From positions 1-8,476 of the forward strand of contig CAKUSI010000156.1 in NCBI GenBank assembly GCA_934678955.1: DNA of 8,476 nucleotides, written 5' to 3'. This stretch comes from an uncultured Austwickia sp. GTDB lineage: Bacteria > Actinomycetota > Actinomycetes > Actinomycetales > Dermatophilaceae. A model generated the notes under the pieces. The model searched no databases. It saw nothing but the letters and a program-made list of their open reading frames with translations, and had not been told where the DNA came from. The translations under genes and the position numbers were made by a program. Position 1 is the stretch's first letter. The number at the start of each line of letters is the position of its first letter. Positions 4,898 through 8,476 of this stretch are shown one piece after another.

Positions 4898-5965
4898 TCA
4901 CGCCTCGCCGTCACGCGGTCGGGCAGGTTCGCGTATGACGTCTCGATCCCGGGTCGGCACGTCGCGCAACCGGCGCGGGCTGGTCAAGAACCCGACCCCC
5001 CAGGACCAGTGCATCGTCGCCAGCACCACGGGAAGGAGCGCTCGCGTGGCGGGCGGCTCGCTGCGGCTGACCGCCCACCCCCCGACCGTGATCGTCGCGA
5101 GGTAGGCGGCGGGCACCGCCAGCAGGCCGCGGGCCCGCGGGGAGGCGGCCCCCGCGACGGTAGCGGCGGTCGTCGCCACGACCATTGCCGGCGGCGCCAG
5201 GTAGCGAGGGTTGATTGTGCCCGCATGCCGGGAAGCGACGACGCGGCGCCAGCGGCCGTACTGCAGGTACTGCTTCGCGAGGGCCCGCACGCTCGACCGG
5301 GGGCGGTAGGTGACGCGCAGGTCCGGGGTGAACCATACGACCCCTCCCGCCTGGCGCAGCCGGTGGTTGAGCTCCCAGTCCTGCGCCCGGGCGAAGTGCG
5401 GGTCGTAGCCGCCCGCCTCCAGCAGGGTGCGTCGGCGGAAGACGCCCAGGTAGACGGTGTCCGCGGGCCCGGCGCCACCACCGGTGTGGAACCTCGCCGC
5501 CCCCACGCCGATCCGGCTTCGCATCGCGCACGCGACGGCCCGCTCGAACGCCGTAGTGCCCTGTGCGTCCATGACCCCGCCGACGTTGACCGCGCCGGTC
5601 GCGTCCAGGTGCCGGACCGCCGTCGCGATATAGCCGTCGGACAACTCGGCGTGCCCGTCGACGCGGACGATGACGTCGTGGGCGGCGGACCGCAGCGCGG
5701 CGTTGAGCGCGTCGGGGGTGCGGCCACTCGGGTTGGGGACCCAGCGCACCCGCGGGTCCGTCGCCGCGAGCTGAGCAGCGATGTCCTGCGTTCGGTCCCG
5801 GCTCGGCCCCACGGCGAGCACGACCTCGAGGGGACCCGGGTAGTCCTGGGCCAGGACCCGCGCCACGGCGTCGGCCAGGTGCCGCTCCTCCGCGAGGATC
5901 GGCATGATCACGCTGACGCTCGGCCACCCCGTCGCGTCACCCACCGCGTCGCCCACAGCGCTCAC
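4898..5965 (-). CDS. GT2-family glycosyltransferase, ExoA-like, membrane-associated
   Basis: 355 residues from GTG 5965, which overlaps the LCP gene stop as GTGA. The same frame stays open far upstream, but there it runs antisense-like through the LCP gene, so this start is preferred. The catalytic GT-A domain (about 16-240) opens with VSVIMPILAEERHLADAV. It contains VRVDGH with Asp103 in the metal/nucleotide site, a TVYLGVFRR acceptor region near 170-178, QDWELN at 195-200 (the catalytic-base motif) and QYGRWRRV at 235-242 (QxxRW-like). Three hydrophobic segments at about 258-275, 280-298 and 306-327 anchor the C-terminus. It resembles ExoA-like transferases that extend lipid-linked exopolysaccharide repeats. 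Donor and acceptor are unknown. It lies between the LCP and GT4 genes in one operon. Confidence 0.93.
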   Translation of the reverse strand: MSAVGDAVGDATGWPSVSVIMPILAEERHLADAVARVLAQDYPGPLEVVLAVGPSRDRTQDIAAQLAATDPRVRWVPNPSGRTPDALNAALRSAAHDVIVRVDGHAELSDGYIATAVRHLDATGAVNVGGVMDAQGTTAFERAVACAMRSRIGVGAARFHTGGGAGPADTVYLGVFRRRTLLEAGGYDPHFARAQDWELNHRLRQAGGVVWFTPDLRVTYRPRSSVRALAKQYLQYGRWRRVVASRHAGTINPRYLAPPAMVVATTAATVAGAASPRARGLLAVPAAYLATITVGGWAVSRSEPPATRALLPVVLATMHWSWGVGFLTSPRRLRDVPTRDRDVIREPARPRDGEA

Positions 5966-7635
5966 GGCACCTCGCAAATGTCCGAGCCGTCGCCGGCCAG
6001 GGACTCGCTGCTGGACTCGCCGCGGCTGACGTCCTGCGAACCGCCACCGGCCCGGTCGCTGGTCGCCCCGCCACCCGGTGTGCCCTGGCCGGTCCGGTCC
6101 TGCCCGGGCGACCCCGGGGCCGTGGTTGCGGGCGGCGGCGCCAGGCTGGGGGCGGCCTCGCCGCTCTGCTCGATCGCGTTCGCCACGTTGTCGCGGATCA
6201 CGTCGGGATCGTAGTTCCACGGGTTGATCAGGGGAGGGATGAAGTTGACGCTCTTGATCGGCTTGCTGCGCGACTTGAGCGCCAGGTCGGCCAGGCCGCC
6301 GAGGTCCTGCTGAGGGATGTCGGTGTGCAGGACCTGCTCGCCGGCGGCCGCCAGGTCGGCGAACCTCAGGATGACGGTCTGCGGGTCGACCTGCTTCATC
6401 GCGGCGCCCAGCACGCACTTCTGCCGGGCCATCCGCTCGTAGTTGCTCGCGCCCTCGCGGCTGCGCGCATACCACAGGGCGTAGAAGCCGTTGAGGTGCT
6501 GTTGACCCGGCTGGATGTATTCGTACACCGGCGAGCTGCCGCCGCCCACGGGCGTCGGCTTCTTCACGATCACGTCGAGGCCACCCACCGCGTCGACCAT
6601 CGTCGTGAATCCTTGCAGGTCGATGAGGGCGTAGTACTGGATATCCAGCCCCGACAGGGCTTCGACGGCCTCGACCGTGGCCAGGGCGCCCGGGTCGCGC
6701 ACCTCCGGGTCGAACCGGTCCTTGTGTTCCTGGCCCCACATGTAGAGGCCATTGAGCAGGCACTCGTCCCCGCAGTTCCAGCCCTCCGGCATCAACCGGG
6801 CCATGGTGGAGCCCCGGCGGAAGTTGACATTTTCGGTGTCCCGGGCGAACCCGAACGTGACGACTCCGCCGCTCACCGCGTCGACGCTGGCCAGGATGAT
6901 CGTGTCCGGCCGCGTGCCGACGCGGTCGGCGCCGGAGTCGCTCCCGAGCAGCAGGATGTTGTAGCGGCCCTGTGCGGGCGGCACGCTGACGCCGGAGGAG
7001 AAGACCCGGCTCACCACCGAGGAGCCCGTGTAGAGCGCCGACGACATCCAGGCCAGCGGCCCGGCGGTGGCCAGCATCCCGAGCGCCGTCATGCCCGCCA
7101 CCGAGCGACGGGTCTTCAACGGCAGTGTCTTCAGCCGGGCGAGCCGGGCCGCGTCCACGAACATGACCACCCACGTCACCGCGAGCGCGGCGCACAGGGC
7201 CGCCAGCACGAGCAGCACCCCGCTGCGCGCGGTGATCGTGAACAGCCAGGCGCGTTGCCACACCGCCAGGAGCACGCCCACGATCAGGACCGCGACGCCT
7301 GCCGCCCAGACCCTCAGGCCCCACCGGCCGAGGCCGCGCCGCCCGGCGACCATCTGCGCCGAGCCGGGCACCAGCCACGTCATCCCGACCAAGGTGAACG
7401 CCCTGCGGCGCCGCAGCCGCGGCGTCAGCGCCTCCGGGTCCGCCAACATCTGCCGCCGCGACCCGCCGCCACGACGGGTGTCGAACAGGTCGCCCTCGTC
7501 GGCGGCATGCCCCGCGCCGCTCCCCCTGCCGTCCTCTTCATCCCATTGGTCCCACGTATCCCATGAGTCGTCGCGGGGTTCGTGCGTCGAGGAGGACTCG
7601 CGGGCACGGCGGTCGCTGGAGGGGTGGCGCGTCAT
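5962..7635 (-). CDS. LytR-CpsA-Psr (LCP) family cell-wall glycopolymer ligase
   Basis: 557 residues from ATG 7635. LCP enzymes transfer lipid-linked glycopolymers to peptidoglycan outside the membrane. Residues 1-75 are a charged, Asp/Trp/Gly-rich cytoplasmic segment (SWDTWDQWDEEDG). Hydrophobic spans lie at about 79-97, 108-127, 137-160 and 178-200, with a PGSAQMVAGRRGLGRW turn at 90-105. The LCP domain (about 222-490) shows LLLGSDSG (Asp233), GTRPDT (Arg242, Asp244), FGFARDTEN (Arg265, Asp266), IDLQGFTTMVDAVGG, LNGFYALWYARSREG (Arg391, Arg393) and YERMARQKCVLG. A Cys pair at NCGDEC (288, 292) may form a disulfide. The tail (491-549) is a disordered Pro/Gly/Ser-rich stretch ending in DICEVP. 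A GTG at 7704 would add 23 residues but falls beside a strong hairpin. The gene starts a four-gene operon. Confidence 0.95.
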   Translation of the reverse strand: MTRHPSSDRRARESSSTHEPRDDSWDTWDQWDEEDGRGSGAGHAADEGDLFDTRRGGGSRRQMLADPEALTPRLRRRRAFTLVGMTWLVPGSAQMVAGRRGLGRWGLRVWAAGVAVLIVGVLLAVWQRAWLFTITARSGVLLVLAALCAALAVTWVVMFVDAARLARLKTLPLKTRRSVAGMTALGMLATAGPLAWMSSALYTGSSVVSRVFSSGVSVPPAQGRYNILLLGSDSGADRVGTRPDTIILASVDAVSGGVVTFGFARDTENVNFRRGSTMARLMPEGWNCGDECLLNGLYMWGQEHKDRFDPEVRDPGALATVEAVEALSGLDIQYYALIDLQGFTTMVDAVGGLDVIVKKPTPVGGGSSPVYEYIQPGQQHLNGFYALWYARSREGASNYERMARQKCVLGAAMKQVDPQTVILRFADLAAAGEQVLHTDIPQQDLGGLADLALKSRSKPIKSVNFIPPLINPWNYDPDVIRDNVANAIEQSGEAAPSLAPPPATTAPGSPGQDRTGQGTPGGGATSDRAGGGSQDVSRGESSSESLAGDGSDICEVP

Positions 7636-7644
7636 GGTCCACCC

Positions 7645-7650
7645 AGTATC
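7645..7650 (-). promoter_or_regulatory. possible -10 element for a near-leaderless LCP mRNA
   Basis: On the minus strand GATACT ends nine bases before ATG 7635, which lacks a good ribosome site (only GGTGGA three bases away). Transcription would begin a few bases before the start codon. Leaderless mRNAs are common in actinobacteria. No clear -35 element is seen at 16-18 bp, so this is weak. Confidence 0.3.
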
Positions 7651-7705
7651 GAGCAGCCTCCTGGACGAACGTCGCAGGAGGGCAAGGCGCGTCGCCGCCG
7701 ACACG

Positions 7706-7743
7706 CCGTACCGCGCCTCCCCCGCGAAGGAGACGCGGTACGG
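7706..7743 (-). terminator. hairpin between galE and the LCP operon
   Basis: CCGTACCGCGCCTCC (7706-7720) and GGAGACGCGGTACGG (7729-7743) form 15-bp arms with one mismatch around an 8-nt loop. The hairpin begins about 20 bp past the galE stop on the minus strand, the usual place for a terminator, although no U-tract follows. It would separate galE transcription from the LCP operon. Being nearly symmetric DNA, it could also be an operator. Confidence 0.65.
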
Positions 7744-7763
7744 ATCCCTCGCGGCCGCGCGGG

Positions 7764-8476
7764 TCAGGCGCGGGCGGCCAGCTGCGGATCAGGCGTCGCC
7801 GGTGGCGCGTCGTAGCCGTACGGGTTGGCCTCCGGGAAGCCCCACGCGTCCCGGCACATCTCCGCGAGGGAGCGGCGCGTTCGCCATCCCCAGGCGCGCG
7901 CGACCCGACGCGCGTCCGCCTGCAACGTGGCGACGTCGCCGGCCCTGCGCGGGGCGATGACGATCGGGATGGGTCGCTGCGCGGCTTCGCCGAAGGCGGC
8001 GGCCAGCTCGAGCACGGACGTCCCCACCCCGGTGCCGAGGTTGAACAGGCTCATCCCGGCCTCGTCGCGCAGGTGCGCCAGGGCGACCCGGTGCCCGTCT
8101 GCCACGTCCACGACGTGGATGTAGTCGCGCACCCCCGTCCCGTCGACGGTGTCGTAATCGTCGCCGAAGACCGTCAGCGCGGGCAGCCGCCCGATCGCCA
8201 CCTGGGCGAGGTAGGGCATCACGTTGTTCGGCACCCCCCGAGGGTCCTCGCCGAGCAAACCCGAGGGGTGGGCACCGACGGGGTTGAAGTAGCGCAGCGC
8301 GATCACCCGCAGTCCCGGGTCTGCCTCGCAGGCCGCGGCGAGCAGCTGCTCACAGGTGAGCTTGGTGCGGGCATACGGGTTGGTCGGCGCGCAGGGGTCA
8401 TCCTCCGACAGGGGCCGGCCCCGGTAGCCGGCGCCGTAGAGCGAGCACGACGAGGAGAACACGAGCGAGCCCACCC
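7764..8476 (-). CDS. galE: UDP-glucose 4-epimerase, N-terminus outside the window
   Basis: The C-terminal 236 or so residues of an enzyme normally about 330-340 long; the NAD-binding N-terminal Rossmann part lies beyond the right edge. It interconverts UDP-glucose and UDP-galactose. Visible hallmarks are FSSSCSLYG (catalytic Ser region), NPYARTK with the YxxxK pair (Tyr34 and Lys38 of the visible part), RYFNPVGAHPSGLLGEDP, GVPNNVMPYLAQVAIG and the substrate loop TVFGDDYDTVDGTGVRDYIH, followed by FNLGTGVGTSV and APRRAGDVA. This set distinguishes GalE from other SDR sugar epimerases. SLYG replaces the more common TVYG. It is on the same strand as the LCP operon but separated by about 130 bp containing a terminator-like hairpin. 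It probably supplies UDP-galactose for the polysaccharide. Confidence 0.96.
   Translation of the reverse strand, partial: VGSLVFSSSCSLYGAGYRGRPLSEDDPCAPTNPYARTKLTCEQLLAAACEADPGLRVIALRYFNPVGAHPSGLLGEDPRGVPNNVMPYLAQVAIGRLPALTVFGDDYDTVDGTGVRDYIHVVDVADGHRVALAHLRDEAGMSLFNLGTGVGTSVLELAAAFGEAAQRPIPIVIAPRRAGDVATLQADARRVARAWGWRTRRSLAEMCRDAWGFPEANPYGYDAPPATPDPQLAARA

Noticed and set aside
4897..4914. GTG 4914 as start of the GT4 gene
   Set aside because: No ribosome-binding site precedes it, whereas GTG 4896 has GGCGAGG at six bases. The choice changes only six residues.
4898..7378. 826-codon open frame on the minus strand as a single fusion protein
   Set aside because: Upstream of 5965 it runs out of frame through the LCP gene and is Arg/Gly/Pro-rich with no recognisable domain. 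The genuine glycosyltransferase starts at the GTGA overlap.
7636..7704. GTG 7704 as start of the LCP gene
   Set aside because: It lies directly beside the hairpin, its purine-rich site is 11 bases away, and the added residues (Arg/Leu-rich) look non-native compared with the hydrophilic segment starting at ATG 7635.

Overview
High-GC, densely coding DNA with GTG starts, short Shine-Dalgarno sites and terminator-like hairpins that lack U-tracts. A nickel superoxide dismutase (NiSOD) with its maturation peptidase sits beside an actinobacterial-style LytR-CpsA-Psr/glycosyltransferase operon. Together these point to an actinomycete. Micrococcales (Intrasporangiaceae-like) is my best guess, from family resemblance only.

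Left half (1-2300, plus strand): metal and oxidative-stress module. After a possible gene tail and a 33-bp direct repeat come sodX (NiSOD leader peptidase), a manganese-sensing yybP-ykoY riboswitch, a GDT1/UPF0016 family manganese exporter, a 56-residue single-span membrane protein, and sodN (NiSOD). The riboswitch begins inside the last codons of sodX, and its conserved GGAGUAG contains the sodX stop codon. Downstream of the aptamer I can pair three mutually exclusive helices that predict Mn-ON control of translation of the exporter. sodN is preceded by an AT-rich dyad and followed by a 17-bp hairpin whose 3' arm has been tandemly duplicated.

Middle (2407-3099, plus strand): a 230-residue protein I do not recognise. 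It ends tail-to-tail with the next gene, overlapping it by 17 bp.

Right half (3083-8476, minus strand): cell-surface polysaccharide genes. Reading right to left they are galE (UDP-glucose 4-epimerase, cut by the window edge), a strong hairpin, then a tightly packed operon of LCP ligase, GT2 glycosyltransferase (ExoA-like), GT4 glycosyltransferase and left-handed beta-helix acyltransferase (WbpD/WlbB type). The junctions are a GTGA overlap, a 1-nt gap and an ATGA overlap. The likely division of work is sugar nucleotide supply (galE), sugar acetylation (acyltransferase), glycan assembly (two transferases) and attachment of the finished polymer to peptidoglycan (LCP).

The most interesting signal is the intercistronic Mn riboswitch, which ties Mn export to a Ni-dependent SOD locus. 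No tRNA, rRNA, CRISPR array or insertion sequence was seen.
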